From positions 74,784 to 138,783 of the forward strand of contig DASZUG010000066.1 in NCBI GenBank assembly GCA_035547755.1: a stretch of 64,000 bases of DNA. The letters run 5' to 3'. This DNA is from Mesorhizobium_L sp035547755. Lineage in GTDB: Bacteria; Pseudomonadota; Alphaproteobacteria; Rhizobiales; Rhizobiaceae. The notes under the pieces are model-generated. The model worked only from the letters and a program-made list of their open reading frames with translations, was not told where the DNA came from and did not search any database. Below, in pieces: positions 51,201-59,433 of this stretch (position 1 is its first letter; each line of letters opens with the position of its first letter). The translations under genes and the position numbers were made by a program.

Positions 51201-51521
51201 CGGACGGAAAAGCCGGTGGAAGGCGTAAAGCCACGCCGCCCCGATCCTTCGAGACTCGCTTCGCTCGCACCTCAGGATGAGGGCGGCGGGCCTGAGTCGC
51301 TGGCATCTCAGGATCCCGGCATCGGTCACTCTCATGGTGAAGACGCTTCCCGCCCTCATGGTGAGGTGCGAGCGCAGCGAGCATCGAACCACGAGGGCGA
51401 CTCAATTGATGATCCCAAGCCCATCCGCCGCGAGCGCGCCGGGCTCGGCTCCTACGAAGACCCTGCTGACGAGCGCAACCGTGGTCGCCGTTCGAAAAAG
51501 ACCGGCCGGCCGGGGCAATGA
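48258..51521 (+). CDS. uvrB: Excinuclease ABC subunit B with long N- and C-terminal extensions
   Basis: The UvrB core spans about residues 215-880 of 1087: Walker A GVTGSGKTFTMA near 252, the beta-hairpin VSYYDYYQPEAYVP near 304, the DESH box IIFVDESHQTIPQ near 549, helicase motif QTIGRAARNVDGK, and the UVR domain LDFERAARLRDEIKRLRE. UvrB verifies DNA damage and loads UvrC in nucleotide excision repair. Typical UvrB has about 670 residues, so about 215 N-terminal and 205 C-terminal residues are extra. Both extensions are low-complexity and include translated repeat elements (48466-48625 and 51246-51400). ATG 48258 lacks a good ribosome site, so the true start could lie further in. Confidence 0.93.
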   Translation: MARPPHKNRPPRQADDERGARKRRSPLTDFIDASEPLHGFGESPQPELSGTPLSGSIADWAEEIAREAEISSPPEVEVAAKRAERVDRGSEPTSRKDKSFDDQATPPGRPAAVHPPLKGEGKTPKRIPERSSAPTRTGRGTSMGGAASAKERASVGLNPVAGLDVSLEEADALNNSGVTATVAALSKLIEGGNPLHKDGQLWVPHRPERPEKSEGGIAIKMVSDYEPAGDQPTAIADLVEGIDRNDRNQVLLGVTGSGKTFTMAKVIEATQRPALILAPNKTLAAQLYGEFKNFFPDNAVEYFVSYYDYYQPEAYVPRTDTYIEKESSINEQIDRMRHSATRSLLERDDVVIVASVSCIYGIGSVETYTAMTFQMTLGDRLDQRQLLADLVAQQYKRQDINFVRGSFRVRGDTIEIFPAHLEDRAWRISMFGDEIDAITEFDPLTGQKTGDLKSVKIYANSHYVTPRPTLNQAIKSIREELRFRLAELERAGRLLEAQRLEQRTRFDLEMLEATGSCAGIENYSRYLTGRQPGEPPPTLFEYIPDNAIIFVDESHQTIPQIGGMYRGDFRRKATLAEYGFRLPSCMDNRPLRFEEWDAMRPATVAVSATPGKWEMEEAGGVFAEQVIRPTGLIDPPVEVRPAKAQVDDVVGEIRETTRKGYRTLVTVLTKRMAEDLTEYLHENGIRVRYMHSDVETLERIEILRDLRLGAFDVLVGINLLREGLDIPECGLVAILDADKEGFLRSETSLIQTIGRAARNVDGKVVLYADQITGSMERAMVETSRRREKQAAWNAEHGITPESVKSRIADILDSVYEKDHVRADIKGFAENEGALIGNNLKAHLEALEKQMRDAAADLDFERAARLRDEIKRLREAELEIADDPLARDVERESPASGREKGRHNKGRERHRTVDSGGSLFAKPDLDQMGTSGDHAEPAGAIPRSLFKKQSAREAHGSDFGIPEDERARSLFRKNTLDEMTVRRTEKPVEGVKPRRPDPSRLASLAPQDEGGGPESLASQDPGIGHSHGEDASRPHGEVRAQRASNHEGDSIDDPKPIRRERAGLGSYEDPADERNRGRRSKKTGRPGQ
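48466..48625. repeat. Palindromic repeat DNA within the uvrB N-terminal extension
   Basis: The stretch contains CCTCCCC-TCAAG-GGGGAGG (near 48600-48618), preceded by GGCCG-GCCTG-CGGCC and by CCTCCCCCCCTGAGGTGGAGG near 48471. I know closely similar CCCTCAAGGGGGAGG elements as intergenic repeats in Mesorhizobium-type genomes. It is read in frame as Pro/Lys/Arg/Glu-rich sequence (PPGRPAAVHPPLKGEGK). Confidence 0.7.
51246..51400. repeat. Palindromic dispersed repeat, copy C, inside uvrB
   Basis: CCTTCGAGACTCGCTTCGCT and CCTCAGGATGAGG are the left modules of copy A (23125-23218). A second inverted unit ends CTCATGGTGAGGTGCGAGC with GCATCGAACCACGAGG. The element is read through as part of the UvrB C-terminal extension (SRLASLAPQDEGGG), so a normally intergenic repeat is coding here. 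Confidence 0.82.
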
Positions 51522-51559
51522 GCGAAACCTGGGCCGGCGCCTGAAAGCCCGTCGTTCTC

Positions 51560-52714
51560 TCACACCGCTACAGGCGGCCTTTCCGGCCGCGTCGCCTTTC
51601 CGCCGGGAAGCGCTTTGGCGAGCATGCTGCCGATCCTGATGCCGGGCCGCTCGACATAGGTGTAGAGCACCAGGCTGAGCGGGATGGCGACGACGATCGC
51701 GACCATCTGGATCGCGAGCATCGTCCAGGGCGTCATGGTGACAAGATCCAGGCTCGCCCAGGCAAGCGCGACCTGCACCAGCCTGTGGACGAGATAGAGG
51801 GAATAGCTTGCTTCGCCGAGAAGAAGCAGCGGTTTCGATGTCGTCAGCAGGCGGAAGACCGGACCCAGGAAGGGCGCTTGCCTGTGCCAGAGCAGAAAAC
51901 TGAAGAAGGCGACCCAGACGACGATCTGGAGCGGTTCCGACAGCAGGCTATACGCGATGAAGACGCCCACCGCGGCGGCGAGAACGGGTGAGACTTTCAG
52001 GCGCGACAGGGGCTCGAAAGCGAGACGGGAAGCGATGCCGAACGCGAAATAGGGCGTCGCTCCGGCGATCGAAGCAGCGATTTGATAGGTTCCCAGCGTG
52101 CCGTGCTTGTAGAGAAAGAGGATGACGAACGCTGTGGCCACGACGGCGAAGAGGCGCCATGCCCGGCCGAGCGAGCCGATCACCAGCGGCGCGATCAGAT
52201 AGAACTGCCATTCGAGCGATATGCTCCAGGCAGCCGGCACGAAGGTCATGGCGGAGCGGTTCAGGATTTCCACCGGCACAAGCCCATGCAGCATGGTGAG
52301 ATGCAGCAGGAGGTGAGGCAGGAAATTGTTTTTCACCTCGTCATTCAGTTCGAAGATGGAACGCGAATAATCCGCCCATCCCGCCGCGTCCTGCCAGGGT
52401 ACGTCGCGCACCACCGTCAGCCACGGGGCTGCGAGCAGGAAACCGAAGACGCAGCAGACGAAATAGGCCGGAAAAAGCCGGAAAAAGCGCCGAGTGATAT
52501 ATTGCGGGTAACCCTCCTGCTTAGTCAGGATCAAATTGGTGATGACGAAGCCGCTGACGATCATGAAGACCACGACGGCGGCGTGGCCATCGAGCAGGAA
52601 TTTCAAAACGGGATTGGTGCGGCGAAGAAAGCCGGACAGCTCAAGCCCGTGGCCGACCGCGACCCAAAGCGCGAGCCAGGCCCGAAGGCCGACGATTTCG
52701 TTGAAAAATTTCAT
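51560..52714 (-). CDS. Acyltransferase 3 family membrane protein
   Basis: This 384-residue protein has about ten transmembrane helices. It starts with MKFFNEIVGLRAWLALWVAV, where GLRAW and the His of the next VGHGLE segment are the acyltransferase-3 (OafA/NodX-like) active-site region. A second mark is RFFRLFPAYFVC near residue 76. Such enzymes O-acylate surface polysaccharides or lipids. No glycan gene is adjacent, so the acceptor is unknown. Confidence 0.9.
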   Translation of the reverse strand: MKFFNEIVGLRAWLALWVAVGHGLELSGFLRRTNPVLKFLLDGHAAVVVFMIVSGFVITNLILTKQEGYPQYITRRFFRLFPAYFVCCVFGFLLAAPWLTVVRDVPWQDAAGWADYSRSIFELNDEVKNNFLPHLLLHLTMLHGLVPVEILNRSAMTFVPAAWSISLEWQFYLIAPLVIGSLGRAWRLFAVVATAFVILFLYKHGTLGTYQIAASIAGATPYFAFGIASRLAFEPLSRLKVSPVLAAAVGVFIAYSLLSEPLQIVVWVAFFSFLLWHRQAPFLGPVFRLLTTSKPLLLLGEASYSLYLVHRLVQVALAWASLDLVTMTPWTMLAIQMVAIVVAIPLSLVLYTYVERPGIRIGSMLAKALPGGKATRPERPPVAV

Positions 52715-53028
52715 GCGTCCCGTGATCTCTGCAGCGGCTGGTGAAAAGCGGATGGAGGGAGATGGCGATTATCCGGCGGCCCCTAGGCAGCCTCGTTCAA
52801 GCCGCCACATTCAAGCCGTTTGAAAACACGAGCCGCCTCAGAAATGCGCGGCATATTCTGTCAAGGTTCAGCCAAAAAACTGGAAGGAATTCCGGCTATG
52901 GGTGTCATCACTCTCTCCATAGCCCGCCCGCTACCCAAAGTCCGCCTTCTGAAAGTGGTAAAATCAAGACCAAATCATGGTAATTGTGCAATGCGGTATG
53001 GACGGTCGCCAACATTCATAACAGGTGT
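52715..53028. other. 314-bp intergenic region after the acyltransferase start
   Basis: The stretch lies upstream of the minus-strand acyltransferase and beyond the end of the secreted-protein gene. Its small plus-strand frames show no family-like sequence. It should hold the acyltransferase promoter. I see nothing else of note. Confidence 0.3.
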
Positions 53029-53056
53029 CAAAAGCCCGCCGGATAGCGGGCTTTTG
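53029..53056. terminator. Bidirectional-type terminator hairpin
   Basis: CAAAAGCCCGC (53029-53039) and GCGGGCTTTTG (53046-53056) form a perfect 11-bp stem around CGGATA. The A and T tracts at the base allow termination in either direction. It lies 41 nt past the minus-strand stop of the secreted protein. Confidence 0.85.
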
Positions 53057-53096
53057 GAACTCGTCTGCAACGCAACTCAGCAACAGCGACGGGAAC

Positions 53097-53468
53097 TTAG
53101 CATTTGGACCCCTGGCCCTTTGCCATCGTGCCGCCTTTCTGCGTGCAATTCTTGCCGGCATTGGTGCCCATGCTGCCATTGCTCGCGCCGCTCATATTGT
53201 CCGTGCCACCCATATTGCTGCCATCGGGCGATTGTTGGCCGTTGTTGCCAGAGTTGATGGAATTGGTCTGGCCGTTGTCTGTGCCTTGCCCGTTCTTCTT
53301 CATCATGTTCGTCGTGCCGGATGACATCGAGTCGGTATTCGACATGCCGCTGGCGCCCGTCGATCCGTTGCTGCCGCCCATCGATCCGCTGCTCGACTGG
53401 GCAAATGCACCGAAGGCCGTTGCGGCGAGCAGGGCAGAGGCGAGGGCAGCCGTTTTGATAATCTTCAT
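53097..53468 (-). CDS. Small secreted Ser/Gly/Asn/Met-rich protein
   Basis: This 123-residue protein has a signal peptide (MKIIKTAALASALLAATAFG, cleavage near AFAQ) and a low-complexity mature part of about 100 residues rich in Ser, Gly, Asn, Thr and Met. It ends KNCTQKGGTMAKGQGSKC with two cysteines. Repeats of SGxNG-type and the Met content suggest a flexible periplasmic or outer-surface protein, maybe metal-binding, but no domain is recognised. A strong hairpin terminator follows. Confidence 0.7.
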   Translation of the reverse strand: MKIIKTAALASALLAATAFGAFAQSSSGSMGGSNGSTGASGMSNTDSMSSGTTNMMKKNGQGTDNGQTNSINSGNNGQQSPDGSNMGGTDNMSGASNGSMGTNAGKNCTQKGGTMAKGQGSKC

Positions 53469-53751
53469 CTTCCGGTCTCCTTAATTCGTTTCGCTAGCGA
53501 TCCCGTTGTCGGATCATGAGAACCCAACAGGGCGAGGCTTGCGATGTTCCGAGCTTGTGACCACGGCCTGAGAAGAAATGGGGAAAGACCGCCGTTTAGA
53601 AGACGTTTGCCGACGATCACGATTTCCGCATATCGCCGCATGTTCCTGTGATAAAAAGCGTGATAACAGTGTGAGGTTTTTCCATTCACGCTGCCTTCCG
53701 GCCTCGTGACCCTCCAGGTTATCCGCCTTCGGGCCTAACGGGCTTGCCTGC

Positions 53752-54309
53752 ATGCATCTTGGTCGCCTTGGCTATTATCTCGATTTTTTTGTTTATCCGC
53801 TGTTGATAGCCGGACTCGCCACGGCGGGAATAATGCGCGGTGGACCCGAAAAAGTGCCGGAATGGCTGCTTTTCTTCGTCGGCTCGATAATACTGTGGAC
53901 GTTTGTCGAATATTTGCTGCACCGTTTCGGGCTGCATCGCATTCCCTACATCAGGGAGATGCACGACTATCATCATTCGGATGAGCGGGCGCTGGTGGGC
54001 ACGCCATTATGGCTCAGCCTGATTGGCCATATGGCCTGTTTTTTGCCGATATGGCTGCTGTTCGGCTTCGCCTCCGCCAGCGCCGTTTCCTGCGGGCTGA
54101 TGCTTGGTTATCTCTGGTATATCGGCGTACACCATGCTGTGCATCACTGGCATCCCAGGCATGGGAGCTATCTCTATGGCCTGAAGCGCCGTCACGCGCT
54201 TCACCATCATTTCGATGAAACCGGAAACTTTGGCGTGTCGTCGAACTTCTGGGATATGATTTTCGGCACCCTGCTGCCTGAGCGGGCGCCGAAGAAAAAC
54301 GCCTCCTAA
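53752..54309 (+). CDS. Sterol desaturase/fatty acid hydroxylase family protein
   Basis: This 185-residue membrane protein has the histidine boxes of diiron hydroxylases: LLHRFGLH near residue 61, MHDYHHSDE near 75, GVHHAVHHWH near 125, and HALHHHFDE near 149. The enzymes hydroxylate or desaturate lipids at the inner membrane with O2. Four hydrophobic helices are visible. Length is normal for the short bacterial form. The next gene, PheC-like, is convergent. Confidence 0.87.
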   Translation: MHLGRLGYYLDFFVYPLLIAGLATAGIMRGGPEKVPEWLLFFVGSIILWTFVEYLLHRFGLHRIPYIREMHDYHHSDERALVGTPLWLSLIGHMACFLPIWLLFGFASASAVSCGLMLGYLWYIGVHHAVHHWHPRHGSYLYGLKRRHALHHHFDETGNFGVSSNFWDMIFGTLLPERAPKKNAS

Positions 54310-54324
54310 CAGCCTGCTAGCCGG

Positions 54325-55110
54325 TCATTTGAACCATTTGTCGTACACGGCCTGGTATTCGCCGTTGTTCATGGCCTGATGCAGCCATTCGTCGACGAAA
54401 TCCTTGAAATATTCGTCCCGCTGCAGCCAATAAGCCTTCTCGGCGAAGTCGAACGGCTTGTCCGGATGTACCGAGCATAGGACGCCCTTGTGCAGTTTCT
54501 GCTGGTAGCGCGTTTCCGACGCGTCGGTGATCATCAAATCGGCTTTGCCGGCGGCGAGCTGATCGAAGATCTTGGTGTTATCGGGGAAGACGACGATCTT
54601 GGCCGACTTGAAGTGCGCACGGTCGAACTTCTCGTTGGTGCCGCCCGGATTGGTGATGACCGTAACGTCCGGCTTGTCGATGTCGGCGATCGTCTGGTAC
54701 TTGCCGACGTCGCCGCAGCGCGTGATTGGCGTCTTGCCTTCCCGCATATAAGGGATCGAGAAAAGACCGACCTTCTGACGGCTGAGCGTCACCGACACGC
54801 CGCCCGCGGCCATGTCGAACTTGCCCGCCTCGAAATCCTTCATCATGGTCGGCCATGAGGTCGGAACGACTTCCAGCTTCACGCCGAGCGCCTTGGCGAG
54901 GTCCTTCGCCTGGTCGATGTCGAAACCGGAAAATTCGCCGGTCGTCGGGTCCTTGGATGTGAATGGCCTGTAGTCCCCGGTGGAGCCGACCTTCAGCACG
55001 CCGGCCGAGATGATCCGGTCGAGACGGGAGGCGGGTTGGGCATCCGTGGCAGCGGCGATGCCGCACATCCCCAGAAATAGACATGAAAAAGCGGCGATGA
55101 AACGAACCAT
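54325..55110 (-). CDS. Periplasmic cyclohexadienyl dehydratase-like protein (PheC) / SBP family 3
   Basis: This 261-residue protein has a signal peptide (ending near AAATDA) and a solute-binding fold 3. The motifs VGSTGDYRPF near residue 42, VVPTSWPTMMKDFEAGKFD near 80, SIPYMREGKTPITRC and NPGGTNEKFDRAHF near 150 resemble, from memory, Pseudomonas PheC, which turns prephenate or arogenate into phenylpyruvate or phenylalanine. No permease or ATPase gene is adjacent, which favours an enzyme over a transporter component. GGGGAGA lies just before ATG 55110. Confidence 0.8.
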   Translation of the reverse strand: MVRFIAAFSCLFLGMCGIAAATDAQPASRLDRIISAGVLKVGSTGDYRPFTSKDPTTGEFSGFDIDQAKDLAKALGVKLEVVPTSWPTMMKDFEAGKFDMAAGGVSVTLSRQKVGLFSIPYMREGKTPITRCGDVGKYQTIADIDKPDVTVITNPGGTNEKFDRAHFKSAKIVVFPDNTKIFDQLAAGKADLMITDASETRYQQKLHKGVLCSVHPDKPFDFAEKAYWLQRDEYFKDFVDEWLHQAMNNGEYQAVYDKWFK

Positions 55111-55329
55111 AATTCTCCCCTCTATTTGGCTCGCGCTAGTCAGCACGACTTGCCTCGATCCGCAAGTCTCTCCCTGGTGGGAAAACGTGTCCGCGTCATC
55201 GGAAAACGATTCAGCTTTCATTAACGCTTGGAACAGGTGCGATGGGGAAAGACCGGATTTGACGTTGCGTCAGGAAGGGTGCCAGTTATGGTTCGCGGCG
55301 AACGCAATCCCCTAAGCAAAGAGGCCGCC

Positions 55330-55635
55330 ATGTCGCTCCCCAGCATGACCACTGCTTTTTGTCTTTCGGGTATAGCCGGCCTTGCGTTGACATCCGCCGC
55401 GATGCCTCCGATCGGCGACGGATCGCCCCATTCCCACGTGCTCTGCGAGACGGCCGCCCATGGCGCTCCCTGCGTGCCTGCGCACGGCAAGCCCATTGCC
55501 ACGGTGCCGGACGCGGGCCGTTCGGGGGATCACTGCGAGACAATTACCGCCGGGGCGAAGGAGCAAGCGTCGATGCAACTTGCCGCAAATTGCGCCGGTG
55601 CAAACACGGTGTCAGCCACGAGCCGCCTCGATTGA
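55330..55635 (+). CDS. Hypothetical small secreted protein
   Basis: This 101-residue protein may be real: AGAGG lies 5 nt before ATG 55330, and the first 25 residues (MTTAFCLSGIAGLALTSAA) look like a signal peptide. The rest has five cysteines, many Ala and His residues, and no domain I recognise. Codon use is close to neighbours. It is divergent from the PheC-like gene. A longer frame from 55228 exists but its extra part is in the intergenic region. Confidence 0.4.
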   Translation: MSLPSMTTAFCLSGIAGLALTSAAMPPIGDGSPHSHVLCETAAHGAPCVPAHGKPIATVPDAGRSGDHCETITAGAKEQASMQLAANCAGANTVSATSRLD

Positions 55636-55682
55636 TTTAGCGAGGCGGGCGGCGAGGCGTGTTTCTGGCCTCGCATGAAGAG

Positions 55683-55931
55683 TCATGCTTCCTGTTCAAT
55701 GCCTTGACCCGAAACGATATTCGCCTTTCCATCGCTTCTGCCGTAGGGGATCCTCAGCCATACCCGTTCATGCGCGTAGTAAAGCAGGGACTTGGTGATA
55801 ATCTCGGTCAGTCCGATGGTTGCCGCGATTTTCAGATTTCCCGTGATGACGAATGACAGAAGCATCGTGTCAATTGAACCGGTCGCGCGCCAGGAAAGCG
55901 CCTTGGCAAAGCTGCGGGAATGAGAGTCCAT
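55683..55931 (-). CDS. DUF2061 membrane protein
   Basis: This 82-residue protein has the DUF2061 pattern: RSFAKALSWRATGSIDTMLL, TGNLKIAATIGLTEIITK and LLYYAHERVWLRIPYG. The family is small, with two hydrophobic helices, and is of unknown function. ATG 55931 starts at the usual place; the frame reaches back to 56120 without similarity. It lies 193 nt downstream of the Na/Pi symporter stop on the same strand. Confidence 0.83.
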   Translation of the reverse strand: MDSHSRSFAKALSWRATGSIDTMLLSFVITGNLKIAATIGLTEIITKSLLYYAHERVWLRIPYGRSDGKANIVSGQGIEQEA

Positions 55932-56123
55932 CGGCGGCCTTTGGAAAGGTGAATGCGAGGGGCCGCATTCTGCGTCGAGCCACAGACCGTTGCAAAGAGC
56001 GGATCGTTCTCTCAGCCGCATGAACCGAGGAACCGATCTCGTATAATCCGGCAGCGGGGGAAATAATTTTCGCTGACGCATGCCATCCCGCCTCTTGGAG
56101 GGCCGGGTTGCGCACTTCACCCA

Positions 56124-57785
56124 TCACAGTGCTCTCAGCCTGGTGCCGCTCAGAAGGCCCTGTTCCTCCAGAACTGGGTAGGCCATGGAAGCGAGGAGGG
56201 AATTGATCTGCTTCAGGTCTCGTATGGTATCGAGATGGATGGAACTGGTCTCGACGCTCTTGGCCGTGCCTTCCCGAAGGCGCTCGAAATGGCGGCGGCT
56301 GGTTTCCTTTTCGACATCGCGCAGACGGTCCTTTTCGTGCACCAATTGGCGCGCCATCTCGGGATCGCGATTGACGAGCAGATTGAAGGCGAGTCTGGCG
56401 TTGGCAAGCACGGCGGCATGGAAGCCCGACAGTTCCCGCCAGCCTTCCTCGGTGAAATTCAACTCGCGCTTCAGCTTCTTCTGCGCCTGCGGCAGCATGT
56501 TGCGGACGATGATGTCGCCCACCTGTTCCAGCTTGACGCAGGCATCCAGCAATTCCTGGCAGCGGGCTGATTCCAGTTCCGACATCTGGTTGGTGGCAAT
56601 CTTGGCGAGATAAAGCTTGATGGCCGCGTGCAGCCTGTCGACTTTGTCGTCCAGCGCCGCCAGTTCGCCAATCTTCTTCTGGTCGGGATATTCGTAGAGA
56701 TCGATGATCCGCTGCAGCATGATCTCGATGATCTCGCAGACGCGGACGACCTCGCGCGTTGCGTTGCCAAGCGCTTGGGAAGGCGCATCGAGGGCCCCGC
56801 TATCGAGGGCGCTCAGTTCCACCGGCTCTGTTGTTTCGGGTTCTTTTGGCGTGTTCAGCGCCACGATTGCCTCCGTCGCGCGCAATACCAGGCGCGACAG
56901 CGGGATGCCGGCGATGAGGATGATGACGTTGAACAGGATGTGGGCGTTGACGATCTGCTCCACCGGATCGCTGCCGAGGAAGCGAACGGAGGGATGGAAG
57001 GTCATGAAGAGCACCAGCATGACGATGGAGCCGGCGCCGCGCATCAACAAATTGCCAAGCGGAACGACGCGTTCGGCCGGAGGAGCGGAACGGGTGAGGA
57101 GAGGTGCGATGATGGAACTGCCGAGATTGACGCCGAGGACCATGACGATGGCGAGTTCGGGATGGATGATGCCCTTTCCGGCAAGCGCCATCAGGAGCAG
57201 CACGCCCGCAATGCTCGAATGGAAGAGCCAGGTGATCAAGGCCGCCAGAAGGCAGGCGGTGAGGGGGTCGCCCGAGAGATAATTCACGATGACGGGCAGA
57301 ATGCTCGAATCCCGCAACGGTTCGGTGGCGCTGTTCATCAGTTGCAGCGAGAGGATCATCAGGCCGATGCCGAAGACGATGCGCCCCATCTGGCGCCACT
57401 CGCGGCGTTCGGTGGCGCGGAACATCACCGTCCCCGCGATCAGGCACAGAGGCACCAGAAGCGACAGGTCGAAACTCAATATCTTGGCGACGAATGCCGA
57501 GCCGACTTCCGCTCCGCGCACGGCAAGGATGCCGGAAAGCCCCGTGACGATGCCGGATCCGGCGAAGGAGCCGATCAGGAGCGTCACCGCTGTCGAACTT
57601 TGCAGCGCGATAGAGAGGGCGGCACCCGTCGCCGCAGCGAGGAAGGGATTGCGCATGGTTTCGCGCAGCCGGCTTCTCAGCACATTGCCATAGGCGCGCT
57701 CGACGCCGGTGCGGACCATGCGTGTCGCCCAGAGCAGCATCGCCACCGCTCCCGCAAGATGAATGAGGACGAAGGAGCCGCTCAT
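56124..57785 (-). CDS. Na/Pi cotransporter family protein with PhoU-like tail
   Basis: This 553-residue protein has about nine membrane helices. The two inverted PNaS repeats are marked by ALSIALQSSTAVTLLIGSF near residue 60 (QSSTA) and LGVNLGSSIIAPLLT near 215. After residue 350 comes a helical PhoU-like domain (EIIEIMLQRIIDLYEYPDQK, then RVVEIGDIIV-like CVKLEQVGDIIVRN). It should carry phosphate with sodium, or regulate phosphate signalling, as for YjbB-type proteins. The gene is monocistronic. Confidence 0.9.
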   Translation of the reverse strand: MSGSFVLIHLAGAVAMLLWATRMVRTGVERAYGNVLRSRLRETMRNPFLAAATGAALSIALQSSTAVTLLIGSFAGSGIVTGLSGILAVRGAEVGSAFVAKILSFDLSLLVPLCLIAGTVMFRATERREWRQMGRIVFGIGLMILSLQLMNSATEPLRDSSILPVIVNYLSGDPLTACLLAALITWLFHSSIAGVLLLMALAGKGIIHPELAIVMVLGVNLGSSIIAPLLTRSAPPAERVVPLGNLLMRGAGSIVMLVLFMTFHPSVRFLGSDPVEQIVNAHILFNVIILIAGIPLSRLVLRATEAIVALNTPKEPETTEPVELSALDSGALDAPSQALGNATREVVRVCEIIEIMLQRIIDLYEYPDQKKIGELAALDDKVDRLHAAIKLYLAKIATNQMSELESARCQELLDACVKLEQVGDIIVRNMLPQAQKKLKRELNFTEEGWRELSGFHAAVLANARLAFNLLVNRDPEMARQLVHEKDRLRDVEKETSRRHFERLREGTAKSVETSSIHLDTIRDLKQINSLLASMAYPVLEEQGLLSGTRLRAL

Positions 57786-58025
57786 CGAGCGTCACCTCCA
57801 TCGAAAGCAGGGATGGGAGGGTGGAAGATCATGGCGAGAAAGAGCCTGCCCGTCCTTGGGTTCCATGGGAAATCAATTAGCCGGTTAAATTATATCGGCG
57901 TTTTTGAGCAGCTGTGCAAGAGACCCCGCCATCAAATGTCGGAGATGGACAGATTCTGTCCGCTGCTCGGCGCCATCCGGTGGCGTTGATCGTGAGGCGC
58001 TTTCGATTGCGAGAGGATTGACCGT

Positions 58026-59237
58026 TCAATATTCCGGCGGCGTCGGAACCGGGGAGGACGGCCGCACGAGCGGAGGCAGTTTGGCCGTCCGTCCTTCCGC
58101 CTTGGCCGAGAGGAATGCCACCAGGGTCCCGACGAGCATGGAGAAAACGCCGAGCAGCGGCAGGCTGCGATAGCCATGGCCGCCATCGAGAAGCTGGGCG
58201 CCGATGAAGGCGGCAAGCGCGATGCCGATGTTGAAGCCGGATGGGATCAGCGAGGCCGCCAGATTGGGCGCGTCCGCCGTCCAGGAGAGAATCCGCGTCT
58301 GTATCGCCGTGCCGATCGAGAAATTCAGCCCGCCCCACAGGGCGAGCAGCAGGACCATGGGCACGACATACGAACCGGCAAGATAGATCATCGTCAAGGC
58401 GATTGCCTGGAGGATCATCATAGCCATCAGCGCCGGCATGAGCTTCCAGTCCGCCAACCGGCCGCCGCAGAAGACACCCAGGGTCGAACCCAAACCTATC
58501 AGAAGAAGCACCCATGGCACCCAATCCTCTCCGAGATGAGTGACGTTGGTGAGCATCGGCGTGATGTAGGTGAACGGCACGAACTGGGCCATCATCAGCA
58601 TCAGCATGATGATCAGAGAGGACCAGACCTGTTGGTGCGCGAGCGCACGTATCTCTCTGCCGATCGTCATGCGAGTAGAGGGGGTGGCGGCTTTGGCGCG
58701 GGGCAGGAGCGCGATAACGGCCGCGGTCGCCGCGAGCCCGAGGATGAACGTCGCCCAGAAAGTCGCCCGCCAGCCCCAAAAAGCGCCGATCGCGGTGCCG
58801 ACCGGCACGCCGACGACATTGGAGACGGTCAGGCCGGCAAGCACGAAGGCCACGGCCCTGCCGCGTTGCGCTTCCGGAACAAGGCCGACCGCGACCACCA
58901 GCGCGATACCGAAATAGACGCCGTGGGCGATCGCGGTCAGAAAGCGGAAGAGTAGTATCGAGCCGAAGTCCGGCGCGATCGCACAAAGGGCCTGGCCGAC
59001 GCTGAAGGCGATCACGAGCCCGACGATCAGCGATCGGCGGCTGAGACGCGCCGTCGCGATCGTCAGGAACGGACCGCCGAGAGCGATGCCGAGCGCATAG
59101 GCCGAGACGAGATAGCCCGCCGTCGGCACGCCGACCCGCAGGCCCGCCGCCACTTCCGGCAGGACACCGGCAACGACGAATTCGGTTGTGCCGAATGCGA
59201 AGGCGGCGATGAAGAGGGCGATGAGCGGTGGAGTCAT
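58026..59237 (-). CDS. MFS transporter (DHA1, AraJ/YdhP-like)
   Basis: This 403-residue protein has twelve predicted helices and the DHA1 marks FGTTEFVVAGVLPEVA near residue 14, the loop ARLSRRSLIVGL near 62 and VSNVVGVPVGTAIGAFWGWR near 139. Such exporters remove drugs, sugars or purine nucleosides. The substrate here is unknown. The C-terminal tail is Pro-rich. It is divergent from dnaG, with starts 196 nt apart. Confidence 0.9.
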   Translation of the reverse strand: MTPPLIALFIAAFAFGTTEFVVAGVLPEVAAGLRVGVPTAGYLVSAYALGIALGGPFLTIATARLSRRSLIVGLVIAFSVGQALCAIAPDFGSILLFRFLTAIAHGVYFGIALVVAVGLVPEAQRGRAVAFVLAGLTVSNVVGVPVGTAIGAFWGWRATFWATFILGLAATAAVIALLPRAKAATPSTRMTIGREIRALAHQQVWSSLIIMLMLMMAQFVPFTYITPMLTNVTHLGEDWVPWVLLLIGLGSTLGVFCGGRLADWKLMPALMAMMILQAIALTMIYLAGSYVVPMVLLLALWGGLNFSIGTAIQTRILSWTADAPNLAASLIPSGFNIGIALAAFIGAQLLDGGHGYRSLPLLGVFSMLVGTLVAFLSAKAEGRTAKLPPLVRPSSPVPTPPEY

Positions 59238-59433
59238 GAGATGAACCGTGGGAAAGTGTCCTCACATCATGGCTTCCTGGGCTACACAAGCCAGAAATCC
59301 TGATGGAGCGATCAGATTTGTTGGTATGTCGTTGCGGGCGAATCCATGCTGTGAACAGCGGGTATGGACGAAATTCCGCGGTCGCCGCGACGTGCTGTAC
59401 TATTTATATAGGCGGGAGGAGTTGTTCCACCCT

